Below are positions 8,211 through 13,543 of a stretch of DNA of 13,543 nt, piece by piece (the stretch's first letter is position 1; each line of letters begins with the position of its first letter). The DNA is taken from assembly GCF_019420015.1 (NCBI RefSeq), contig NZ_JAHZIA010000043.1, positions 11,957 through 25,499 on the forward strand. Reading direction: 5' to 3'. Both the position numbers and the translations under genes were made by a program. The notes beneath the pieces are model-generated. The model made no database searches, had not been told where the DNA came from, and saw nothing but the letters and a program-made list of their open reading frames with translations. This stretch comes from Anaerofustis sp. (GTDB taxonomy: Bacteria; Bacillota; Clostridia; Eubacteriales; Anaerofustaceae).

Positions 8211-9191
8211 TTATCTTTGCTGATATACTCTGTTATTTCGTTCACTTAAACTTGCCTTAAATTCTTCTGAATAAATTACACAAGGAATATTTTTCTTAAC
8301 TATGTAGTTTTCAATTTCTTTCATATAATATTGCTTTCCTTTTGCATATTCTCTATTACCTTCTCGTTTAGCATAATTAGTAAAGATAATTTTTTCACAT
8401 CTCCACATTCCATTGTTATCAACATTCCTTGGTAAAACTTGATGATGTATTATTTCCAGTTTTTCTAAAATTGAAACGGCTTTTGAAACAGTAGTTTCAT
8501 TAATTCCTAAATCTTGAGCAATATATTTATAATGACTTGCAAAAACTTCAGGCGATTCCTTTTTTCTTTTTTCCATAGAAATACCTGCGATATACTCTAC
8601 ACAGACAGGTCTATTAAAAATCATCATTCTAATATAAGCCAAGACAAGCATAATATAACTTATCTCAGTTGTAGGATATTCTTTCTTAAAATTAATTATT
8701 TTTCTTATTTCATCTGTATAAATAGCCGCCAACTTTTTTTCTTCTAAAACCTTTTTAAATTTTTTGGTAATTGATATTGATAGTTTTGTTGCACCTTTAA
8801 TTTCAGTAATATCATTTTCAATTTCAATATAACCCAATTCTTGAAGTACTTTAATATCATTAATAACAGAGTTATTGATACCATTTTTATGTCTATCTGG
8901 TATGTAGTTAAAAAAGTTAATAATATTAGTTGCTTTCTCGATACTGTTTTTACTATTCTGCTTGCTTGCAAAATAAAAATATGCAAGTAATCTATGTATA
9001 CTCATATTTAAACATTCACTGTTGATATTTATTTTTTCTCTATAAGAAAGTGTGTTGGGTACTTGATTTACAATAATTGAATACGGTACGAATACACAAT
9101 AAGCATCACTGTAACTCATAGTTTTGTAAGTTGCATATTCTGAGATATAATCTGCCCAATTTTCTGTTTCCTGAATTTGATTTGTTGACAT
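8211..9191 (-). CDS. Tandem winged-helix DNA-binding protein, replication-initiator-like
   Basis: This 326-aa protein starts at ATG 9191, 8 nt after GGAG; an in-frame ATG at 9218 lies upstream of the SD and is not used here. Two winged-helix-like units are visible. One spans about residues 60-145 (helical HRLLAYFYFASK, then NDIKVLQELGYIEIE and a beta wing). The other spans about 180-275, with a clear helix-turn-helix (HYKYIAQDLGINETTVSKAV, then LEKLEIIHH). A paired winged-helix layout is typical of plasmid and phage Rep initiators, and the large gene-less tract with DnaA-box-like sites lies directly upstream. A transcription regulator of the operon is the main alternative. It is the first gene of the operon with the RNA polymerase and has a ~105-nt hairpin-rich leader. 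DNA binding is well supported; the initiator role is inferred. Confidence 0.65.
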   Translation of the reverse strand: MSTNQIQETENWADYISEYATYKTMSYSDAYCVFVPYSIIVNQVPNTLSYREKININSECLNMSIHRLLAYFYFASKQNSKNSIEKATNIINFFNYIPDRHKNGINNSVINDIKVLQELGYIEIENDITEIKGATKLSISITKKFKKVLEEKKLAAIYTDEIRKIINFKKEYPTTEISYIMLVLAYIRMMIFNRPVCVEYIAGISMEKRKKESPEVFASHYKYIAQDLGINETTVSKAVSILEKLEIIHHQVLPRNVDNNGMWRCEKIIFTNYAKREGNREYAKGKQYYMKEIENYIVKKNIPCVIYSEEFKASLSERNNRVYQQR

Positions 9192-9297
9192 ATGCTGTTC
9201 TCCTTTAAAATTATTCAAAATGGTAGAGTTCTCCTGCTGAGAGAATTTGACTTCTCATGCACGAAAAATCGTACACTATATATATCTGCTTTTTGAG
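9192..9297 (-). promoter_or_regulatory. Hairpin-rich 5' leader of the initiator-RNA polymerase operon
   Basis: The leader contains a 6-bp hairpin (9259-9274, TTTT loop). It is followed by three 5-nt blocks GAGAA (9256-9252), TTCTC (9245-9241) and GAGAA (9233-9229), in which the middle block can pair with either neighbour. The second alternative lies about 25 nt upstream of the SD. Confidence 0.4.
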
Positions 9298-9303
9298 GTA
9301 TGA

Positions 9304-9333
9304 ATTATAACAAAAAAATAAGAACCACAAAAA
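9304..9333 (-). promoter_or_regulatory. Likely promoter of the initiator-RNA polymerase operon
   Basis: There is a perfect -10 TATAAT (9309-9304) on the minus strand. The -35 is poor (a T/G-rich stretch inside the preceding terminator stem). No better -10 stands between here and the start at 9191, so transcription probably starts near 9297. Confidence 0.45.
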
Positions 9334-9347
9334 TAATTGTAGTTCTT
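9310..9347 (-). terminator. Rho-independent terminator upstream of the initiator operon
   Basis: Minus-strand arms AAGAACTAC and GTGGTTCTT (9 pairs, one T-G) surround a 10-nt loop and are followed by ATTTTTTTGTT. It implies a minus-strand transcript arriving from the gene-less region to the right, insulated from the operon. Confidence 0.75.
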
Positions 9348-9489
9348 GTAATCTTTATATTGTTAATTTTAGATATATAGATATTCAATGTATATATAAT
9401 AAATATAATTATTCTACTCAAACTTCACCTTCTTAGCTCAAATCCAAACTCATCAACTTTTTCCCATATATATAAGTAAATGAATATAC

Positions 9490-9540
9490 TCTCTCCACAA
9501 ATTTATCCACGCTTTTAATGCCTCATTTTCGTGGATAGAC
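9490..9540. other. Candidate origin element: paired DnaA-box-like sites in an inverted repeat
   Basis: Perfect 8-bp arms TATCCACG (9504-9511) and CGTGGATA (9530-9537) are present. The left arm extends to TTATCCACG, one base off the DnaA box TTATCCACA. A further CTCTCCACA lies just left (9490-9498). The site is about 300 bp upstream of the initiator-like gene and next to the strand-bias reversal at ~9570. The function is inferred. Confidence 0.35.
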
Positions 9541-11440
9541 TATATTCCTTAAATATATAAAATAAGATTATATAAATATTATAACGGTCTGAAATGAAAA
9601 AATTGAGGTTAGAGGGTGAAAATTGAGGGTGGAATGAGAAGATTTTAAACGAATAAATAGAGCTGATTTGAATTGAAATTTAAGTATTTAATTTAGATTG
9701 AATATCTGGTATTGTTTTAAGTTGTCTTACTAAGAAGATTAACTATCTCTAAAAAGAATAAACTCCAAATAAAGATGAACTCTTTCTTGAGGATTGATAT
9801 TATCTTTGGTTAGGTTCTTTTATTTAGTTAGATTAAATTCTTAATTAGGTCTACTATTTTTAAGAAATTATTTATGCTTATTTAGGTTTCTGATTAGATA
9901 ACATTTAAAATCATTTCTTTTCTAAAAAAACCTATGCTACGCTATATATTTTTTGATTGTAACACTTAGGTAGTATAACTATACTATTTAAGTTTAAAGC
10001 GTTTAAAAGGCTATTTTCTGTTACTCTACATTGAAAGAATTAGGTATGGTGTTTTAGGATTTTATTATGTTGAGCTTATTAAGTTTATCTTATTTACACT
10101 CCTTTAGATTTTTTATTTAGATAATGTTTTTAGATAATGTTTAAGTGTGTTTTATCAAAAATTATATTTTTATTAAATAATTATATTTTTATTAAATTGT
10201 ATTTCCTGATGTTTTCAAAAAAATCAAAATTAACACAAAAATAATATTTTGAGTTTTAAAACAAAAGTAACATTTTAATAATTAAGTTAATAATTAAGTT
10301 CATTTTTTCAACGAACAAAATATTAAAAATAAAATAATGAATAAATTTAAAATGAATAATTATGATAAAAATAAAAAATTATAAAAATAAATTTTAAAAA
10401 ATTATAAAAATAAATTTAACGATTATAAGATAAATAATTTACATCATAAAAGAATAAAAATAGAATATAAAAAAGAATAAATTTGAGATTTAAGGCTATT
10501 TAAATATGCTACAAATTATGGTTATTTTGAAATCAACCTTATGTAAAAATAAATAATTCTTATTTTTTGGTTATTTATTAAAAGCATAATTTAAAAATAA
10601 AAATAAGATAATTTCATTTAAAACTATATAAAGAAAGAGTATGTTGAATCGTTTTAAGCAAATTTATAGAATTAATTTTATTTAGGTATATTTGGAAGTT
10701 ATAGAACATAATCAGAATTTAGAAATAATATTAAAGTTATTAAATTCTTATTTTTAAAATATATTTCCTTATTTTATAGGTATTTAAGAATAAGAAATAA
10801 GTGTTCCAGTTAATTATGTTAATCAGGGGGGTGGGAATATATAAACTATTTGATATGATTAAATATAGATAAGTCATAAAAATTATATGTCTTATTTATT
10901 GAGATTAATATAAAATAAATGATTAAAGAGTTATTTTAATTCAATTTTAATTTTGGTTGAATTTTGGTTGTTTGCAAAAATAAACGAAAATAAAATTTAG
11001 AATATATAAAAAGTATAAAATTAAGGGTGCGATTTTTAAGAAATACAATGTAAATAGGGGAGATTTTTAAGATTTTCAAGAAAATTGTAGAGATAAATTG
11101 TTGAAATTTAGTCAAAGATTACTTGACTTTAAAAATAAAAAAAGAGAGGGGCGTTGTGCAGGAGATGTGGGGAGTAGGTGATGTGTAGATGAGGCACTTT
11201 ATGGGTTTGGGCAAAAACAGAAACACTTAAAAAATGTAAAACAGGGGGCATATAACATAAATTTAAAGCTATAAAATGTAAAAATAAAAAATCATAAAAA
11301 GCGATAATATGATTTTTTTTGAAAGCTGGGTAAAAGCTCAAAAAATATTATTTATAAAGTTATGAGCTACAACAGATTTTCTTTTTATTTTTTGAAAGTC
11401 TAAAAACTTGAAAAAGTATTGTAATCTTTATAAAATTAGC
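9541..11440. other. Gene-less, extremely A+T-rich tract with G-biased plus strand
   Basis: All six frames are broken by frequent stops. The few long frames (for example 11129-11341 minus) are hydrophobic or His-rich, lack an SD and look accidental. The plus strand is strikingly G-over-C: 19 G to 1 C in 9601-9660 and 12 G to 2 C in 11041-11100. Local G-runs occur near 10826-10834 and in 11144-11250. The tract holds four short tandem duplications (10116-10417). I see no tRNA, strong promoter or terminator in it. Possible roles are a replication region or a long plus-strand RNA; neither is shown. Confidence 0.6.
10116..10417. repeat. Cluster of four two-copy tandem repeats with different units
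   Basis: There are four perfect head-to-tail duplications: period 13 (10116-10142), period 19 (10160-10197), period 12 (10275-10298) and period 23 (10373-10417). The unit sequences are unrelated except for being A/T-only or nearly so. This looks like repeated slippage-type duplication rather than iterons of one sequence. Confidence 0.7.
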
Positions 11441-11446
11441 CACTAC

Positions 11447-11475
11447 TAACTGTACTATGTGATATAGTACAGTTA
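11447..11475. repeat. Perfect palindrome with 12-bp arms
   Basis: Arms TAACTGTACTAT and ATAGTACAGTTA surround the 5-nt centre GTGAT. Neither strand has a T-run afterwards, so it is not a terminator. It marks the point where the plus strand changes from G-rich to C-rich. An operator, a replication or recombination site, or a stem in a minus-strand RNA are possible. Confidence 0.8.
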
Positions 11476-11769
11476 AAACACAATACATCGCATTACATAG
11501 TAAAAACTATTTATACAAATATCAAATTAAATTATACTCAAGTCATAATACCAACTTATAATTATACACAAAAATATAATAAATATACATACTTTATACA
11601 CTCAATAACCGCTCAATGTATACATTATAATATAAATTATCTAATACGCAACACTAAATAAATTTATATAAATCAATCTAAGAACTAAGTCAACCCTATC
11701 AAATAAGCATTAACAAAAATAATACAATAGTAACATTATAGCAATATTTAAGTATATCTTATAATTAAT
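11476..11769. other. Gene-less A+T-rich stretch with a DnaA-box match and a weak minus-strand promoter
   Basis: The plus strand is C-biased here (9 C to 1 G in 11521-11580; 13 C to 3 G in 11641-11700). It contains TTATACACA (11562-11570), a match to the DnaA-box consensus, and a related TTATACACT nearby. On the minus strand TTGACT (11693-11688), a 17-nt spacer and TATATA (11670-11665) could be a promoter reading toward the 11447 palindrome. No coding frame is seen. Confidence 0.4.
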
Positions 11770-11970
11770 TTATCTATGCTCTTTTTCCCATTTTTCAATA
11801 CATTCATCAATAGCCCTATTTATAAAAGCGTTTAAGCTCTCCCCAGTATGAAGTATAACATCTTTTATACAATCTTTCTTACCTTTTTTAACAGTAAATG
11901 TTATTTTATCGTATGTTTTAGCATTATATCTTTTATTTGCTTCTTTTTTTGCTTCTGATAATTTTCCCAT
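11770..11970 (-). CDS. Small ribbon-helix-helix (Arc/CopG-like) DNA-binding protein
   Basis: This is a 66-aa basic protein. After a lysine-rich lead (GKLSEAKKEANKRYNAKTYD) comes a beta strand KITFTVKKGKKD (about residues 22-33) and two helices (CIKDVILHTGESLNAFINRAIDECIEKWEKEH), the usual RHH order. The GESLNAFINRAI turn and second helix are typical of Arc/CopG family proteins. ATG 11970 is chosen because the AAAGGA SD (about 11988-11983) lies 12 nt before it; the in-frame ATG 11982 directly abuts the SD. It is encoded alone, facing away from the strong plus promoter at 12072. It could be a copy-number or transcription repressor of that RNA, or an orphan antitoxin. RHH proteins bind short palindromes as dimers; the candidate target ACACT-6-AGTGT in the 12072 promoter is inference. 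Confidence 0.75.
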   Translation of the reverse strand: MGKLSEAKKEANKRYNAKTYDKITFTVKKGKKDCIKDVILHTGESLNAFINRAIDECIEKWEKEHR

Positions 11971-12071
11971 AATAAAAATCATTCCTTTATTTTTATATAA
12001 ATTAACTAAAATAATAATTAAATAATAGCTTATGTTTGTATATTATTTTATCAAAAAATAAGAAAAAGCTA

Positions 12072-12100
12072 TTGACATACACTCCAAGTAGTGTTATAAT
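12072..12100 (+). promoter_or_regulatory. Perfect consensus promoter for the 12.1-12.55 kb RNA
   Basis: TTGACA (12072-12077), a 17-nt spacer and TATAAT (12095-12100) match the vegetative consensus exactly. The spacer contains the inverted repeat ACACT-CCAAGT-AGTGT, a possible repressor site. No ORF with an SD follows before the terminator at 12504-12551. Confidence 0.85.
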
Positions 12101-12106
12101 ATAATC

Positions 12107-12551
12107 AAGATAAAGAAAGAGTAAAACAAAAAATAAAATTAAATAATAAAGCAATAAGAGCAAATCAGGCACAACAAAAACGATAAACTTAAGTTACTTT
12201 AATATTTAATTTTAAAATCTAATTGTTAATATCTTAGCTCATACGCTACAATTAAATATCATTGGTTTAATTGTTATCTTATTTAGCAAAGTTTAGTAAT
12301 AGTTGATATAATAACTTAATCAACTAAAATCTAATGCACCTTGACAATTTAATAGAGATACAATACATTTTGTATCGGCGAAATTTGCGGGGACAGCAAG
12401 TAATACTTGCAAGAGTAAATCAAGAAAGTTTGTGTATTGTAAGTTGGTATAGTATACTAACATCTTTTATATTAAATCTCTTATATTTATTTATGGCGTT
12501 TGTTTGGTAGTCGCAAACTAAAATAAGACTACTACCAAGCTTTATTTTTTT
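12107..12551 (+). ncRNA. Multi-hairpin non-coding RNA candidate with own promoter and terminator
   Basis: The segment is framed by a perfect promoter (12072-12100) and a terminator, and has no SD-led ORF. Its 3' two-thirds is a chain of perfect or near-perfect hairpins: CAATTAAA/TTTAATTG (12249-12273), TAGTTGAT/ATCAACTA (12300-12326), GATACAA/TTGTATC (12357-12376), GCAAGT/ACTTGC (12396-12410), GTTGGTAT/ATACTAAC (12443-12461, one G-T pair) and the terminator stem. A second TTGACA (12341-12346) with TACATT at 17 nt could start a shorter ~175-nt form; its -10 is the loop of the third hairpin. The middle part (12377-12400) is G-rich compared with its surroundings. I do not recognise the family. 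A single-strand origin or copy-control RNA are alternatives. Confidence 0.5.
12504..12551 (+). terminator. Terminator before the toxin-antitoxin operon
   Basis: Arms TTGGTAGT (12504-12511) and ACTACCAA (12531-12538) are followed by GC then TTTATTTTTTTG. The 19-nt loop is longer than usual. It separates the 12.1-12.55 kb RNA from the toxin promoter 22 nt downstream. Confidence 0.65.
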
Positions 12552-12573
12552 GAAGCTAAAAACTTTAAAAGTG

Positions 12574-12612
12574 TTGACTTTTACTTGCATATATGATATA
12601 ATATATGCAAGT
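12574..12612 (+). promoter_or_regulatory. Toxin-antitoxin promoter with embedded palindromic operator
   Basis: TTGACT (12574-12579), a 17-nt spacer and TATAAT (12597-12602) form a strong promoter. A perfect inverted repeat with 12-bp arms ACTTGCATATAT (12583-12594) and ATATATGCAAGT (12601-12612) spans the spacer, the -10 and the likely start site. A repressor bound there would block the polymerase, the usual autoregulation by an RHH antitoxin or its complex. Confidence 0.85.
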
Positions 12613-12627
12613 TTAGGGGGGATAATA

Positions 12628-12873
12628 ATGCAATTAAAATTATCAAAACAAGCTCAAAAGTATCTTGATAGTGTAGATAGTAACACACGAAAAAAGCTTT
12701 ATAAGGCACTTGAGCAACTTTCTAAACTTGAAGGAAACATAGTCAAGCTTAAAGGTACTAATAACTGTTATCGTTATAAAATCGCTCATTATCGTATTTT
12801 GTTTAAATGGGATAAAGGCGATATAATGATAACAGTTGTCGAAATCAACACACGAACCAATATAAAATATTAA
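12628..12873 (+). CDS. RelE/ParE-superfamily toxin
   Basis: This 81-aa protein starts at ATG 12628, 5 nt after a GGGGGG/GGAT SD region. A longer in-frame start at 12550 would run through the promoter and is rejected. The pattern is that of the RelE/ParE fold: an N-terminal strand and long helices (LSKQAQKYLDSV..NTRKKLYKALEQLSKLEG), then LKGTNNCYRYKIAHYRILF and a C-terminal VVEINTRTNIKY. Basic and aromatic residues in typical positions are K42, R49, R56, R76 and Y81, which resemble the active residues of ribosome-dependent mRNA endonucleases. Gyrase-targeting ParE cannot be excluded. The antitoxin follows after 13 nt, so the order is toxin first, as in higBA-type loci. Expression is probably repressed by binding to the palindrome over the -10. 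It likely stabilises the replicon or acts in phage competition. Confidence 0.85.
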   Translation: MQLKLSKQAQKYLDSVDSNTRKKLYKALEQLSKLEGNIVKLKGTNNCYRYKIAHYRILFKWDKGDIMITVVEINTRTNIKY

Positions 12874-12886
12874 GAGGTGATTATTT

Positions 12887-13168
12887 ATGAAAAAAGATTT
12901 AACACAAGAAGAAATTGAAAAGCGTTTTAAAGAAATAAACGCAAGAGAGCAGGAAGAGCCAACTCCTGAGGATTTAATAGCACTTTCTAAAGCTGATTTA
13001 GAAAGTGCCGAAGATGCAATTACACTTGAAGAATACAAAACACAAAAAGAATATAGCGGGAGGTTGATGATTCGTATTCCTAAAGAGTTGCATCGTGATT
13101 TGATTGAAGCTGCTAAAAAAAATGGAGTAAGCCTAAATCAGTATGCAATGTATAAACTTGCCAAATAA
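12887..13168 (+). CDS. Ribbon-helix-helix antitoxin partner of the RelE/ParE-like toxin
   Basis: This 93-aa protein starts at ATG 12887 after AGAGGTG. Residues 1-56 are acidic and helical or unstructured (TQEEIEKRFKEINAREQEEPTPEDL), suited to wrapping a basic toxin. Residues 57-93 form an RHH domain (SGRLMIRIPKELHRDLIEAA, then NGVSLNQYAMYKLAK) like those of HicB/CopG-type antitoxins. Having the toxin-binding part first and the DNA-binding part last matches a single-chain antitoxin. The gene lies 13 nt after the toxin, in one transcript. It should neutralise the toxin and bind the 12583-12612 palindrome. Residue features and context together make this a confident call; the exact antitoxin family is less sure. 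Confidence 0.85.
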   Translation: MKKDLTQEEIEKRFKEINAREQEEPTPEDLIALSKADLESAEDAITLEEYKTQKEYSGRLMIRIPKELHRDLIEAAKKNGVSLNQYAMYKLAK

Positions 13169-13179
13169 TAAAAAGTAAC

Positions 13180-13235
13180 AAGTAAAATAAAAACTCTATA
13201 ATGTGATAGTTTACCAGACAAGCCACATTATAGAG
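13180..13235 (-). terminator. Strong minus-strand terminator of the small RNA
   Basis: A perfect 12-bp stem CTCTATAATGTG/CACATTATAGAG (13194-13205 and 13224-13235) with an 18-nt loop is followed on the minus strand by TTTTTATTTTACTT. The plus strand has no T-run after the stem, so it terminates leftward transcription. It lies 25 nt after the antitoxin stop and also separates the converging transcripts. Confidence 0.85.
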
Positions 13236-13404
13236 CCCCAAAAAAACATAAGGAAGCTATAATTAGCGATAACCGCCTTTATTGCGACCTTATCAAAAAG
13301 GTTATTATACCTTTTTACACCTAAGCAGGCTATAAAATACAAAAATATCAATAGGCTATAAAAATAGCTATACTGTATAATTATATCTTAATACTACTTA
13401 AGCT
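13190..13404 (-). ncRNA. Small non-coding RNA candidate (~0.2 kb) with perfect promoter and terminator
   Basis: The transcript runs from the consensus promoter at 13439-13411 to the terminator at 13235-13180. It opens with a long hairpin whose 10-bp perfect arms AAAAATAGCT/AGCTATTTTT enclose about 30 nt. A direct repeat TATAGCC(T) comes next, then an 8-bp hairpin AAAAAGGT/ACCTTTTT (about 13303-13324), and a GATAA/TTATC-closed element with a G+C-richer core (about 13264-13300). The only coding possibility is a 12-codon frame (MFFWGSIMWLVW) near 13259-13221 with no SD. Copy-control antisense RNA, the RNA of a type I or III toxin system, or a regulatory RNA of the phage are possible; I recognise no family. 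Confidence 0.6.
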
Positions 13405-13410
13405 ATTTTT

Positions 13411-13439
13411 ATTATAATTGATGTTTCGTTTTTTGTCAA
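13411..13439 (-). promoter_or_regulatory. Perfect consensus minus-strand promoter
   Basis: TTGACA (13439-13434), exactly 17 nt, then TATAAT (13416-13411). It is the strongest promoter in the window along with the one at 12072, and it points at the small RNA. Confidence 0.9.
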
Positions 13440-13476
13440 GTAAAAAATCAAAAAAATTAGAAAGAGGTTGTTATTT

Positions 13477-13527
13477 ATGAAAAATAAAACTACAAAAAAG
13501 GCTATTATGCTTGCTTACAGGAAGTGA
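13477..13527 (+). CDS. Very short ORF (16 codons) with good SD, at the window end; possibly a broken gene start
   Basis: ATG 13477 follows AGAGG at 9 nt, in a leader closely resembling that of the antitoxin (AGAGGT...TTATTTATG). It encodes MKNKTTKKAIMLAYRK, then TGA (13525-13527). The N-terminus is basic, like a small DNA-binding protein. The frame ends where base composition suddenly becomes G+C-rich (from about 13519), so the stop may come from a junction or assembly edge and not from the natural gene. Confidence 0.35.
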   Translation: MKNKTTKKAIMLAYRK

Positions 13528-13543
13528 GCGGCAGTACGCCGGG

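Noticed and set aside
9220..9275. tRNA-like fold (a TTCTC/GAGAA stem with loop CTGCTGA) on the plus strand
   Set aside because: No acceptor stem or proper T arm with GTTCRA; better read as leader hairpins of the minus-strand operon.
9433..9510. 25-codon minus-strand frame starting at GTG, with a protein-like look (VDKFVERVYSF)
   Set aside because: Too short, no SD, and a second frame in the same place looks equally protein-like; kept only as part of the inverted-repeat region.
10116..10417. CRISPR array or iterons
   Set aside because: Each repeat has only two copies, the units differ, and there are no unique spacers.
11129..11341. 70-codon minus-strand frame
   Set aside because: No SD; odd His/Pro/Phe-rich sequence that is the complement of a G-rich non-coding island.
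12550..12627. N-terminal extension of the toxin from ATG 12550
   Set aside because: It would be transcribed only from upstream of the toxin promoter and runs through the -35, -10 and operator; ATG 12628 has the SD.
13221..13259. 12-codon hydrophobic peptide (MFFWGSIMWLVW), type I toxin-like
   Set aside because: No SD and it runs through the terminator stem; too weak to call a gene.

Overview
The window looks like part of the genome of an A+T-rich phage or phage-plasmid of a low-G+C Firmicute (Clostridia-like). This rests on very low G+C, strong Gram-positive Shine-Dalgarno (SD) sites, frequent TTG starts, TTA-rich leucine usage, and a gene set of terminase subunits, phage metallophosphoesterase and a YonO-type RNA polymerase. 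No database search was possible, so family calls come from motifs read by eye.

Layout. From 9191 down to 1, everything is on the minus strand, in early-to-late order. A tandem winged-helix, replication-initiator-like protein, a 62-aa unknown and a 929-aa single-chain RNA polymerase form a tight operon with 14 and 23 nt gaps. Next come a hairpin/minigene spacer, an HU-like protein, a tRNA-Leu(UAA) with encoded CCA, a ~0.65-kb gene-less but heavily folded segment, a metallophosphoesterase, and the small and large terminase subunits. The large subunit is cut by the window edge and carries one in-frame TAG at codon 34. The HU-like/RNA polymerase pairing recalls yonN-yonO of phage SPbeta. There, YonO transcribes late genes.

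From about 9200 to 11770 there is no credible gene. This extremely A+T-rich tract has abrupt G/C strand-bias reversals near 9570 and 11440, short tandem duplications, DnaA-box-like sites beside the initiator-like gene, and a perfect 12-bp-arm palindrome at the second reversal. It may be the replication/control region.

From 11770 rightwards there is a minus-strand ribbon-helix-helix (RHH) protein, a perfect consensus plus-strand promoter feeding a multi-hairpin RNA that ends in a terminator near 12550, and a RelE/ParE-type toxin followed by an RHH antitoxin under an operator-embedded promoter. After these come a minus-strand small RNA with a perfect TTGACA-17-TATAAT promoter and a terminator, and a very short ORF running into an anomalous G+C-rich window end.

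The most promising undescribed elements are three RNA loci: the large folded RNA next to the tRNA (comparable in setting and size to ROOL/GOLLD RNAs), the 12.1-12.55 kb hairpin chain, and the ~0.2-kb RNA at 13.2-13.4 kb. The divergent polymerase and the amber codon in the terminase follow.
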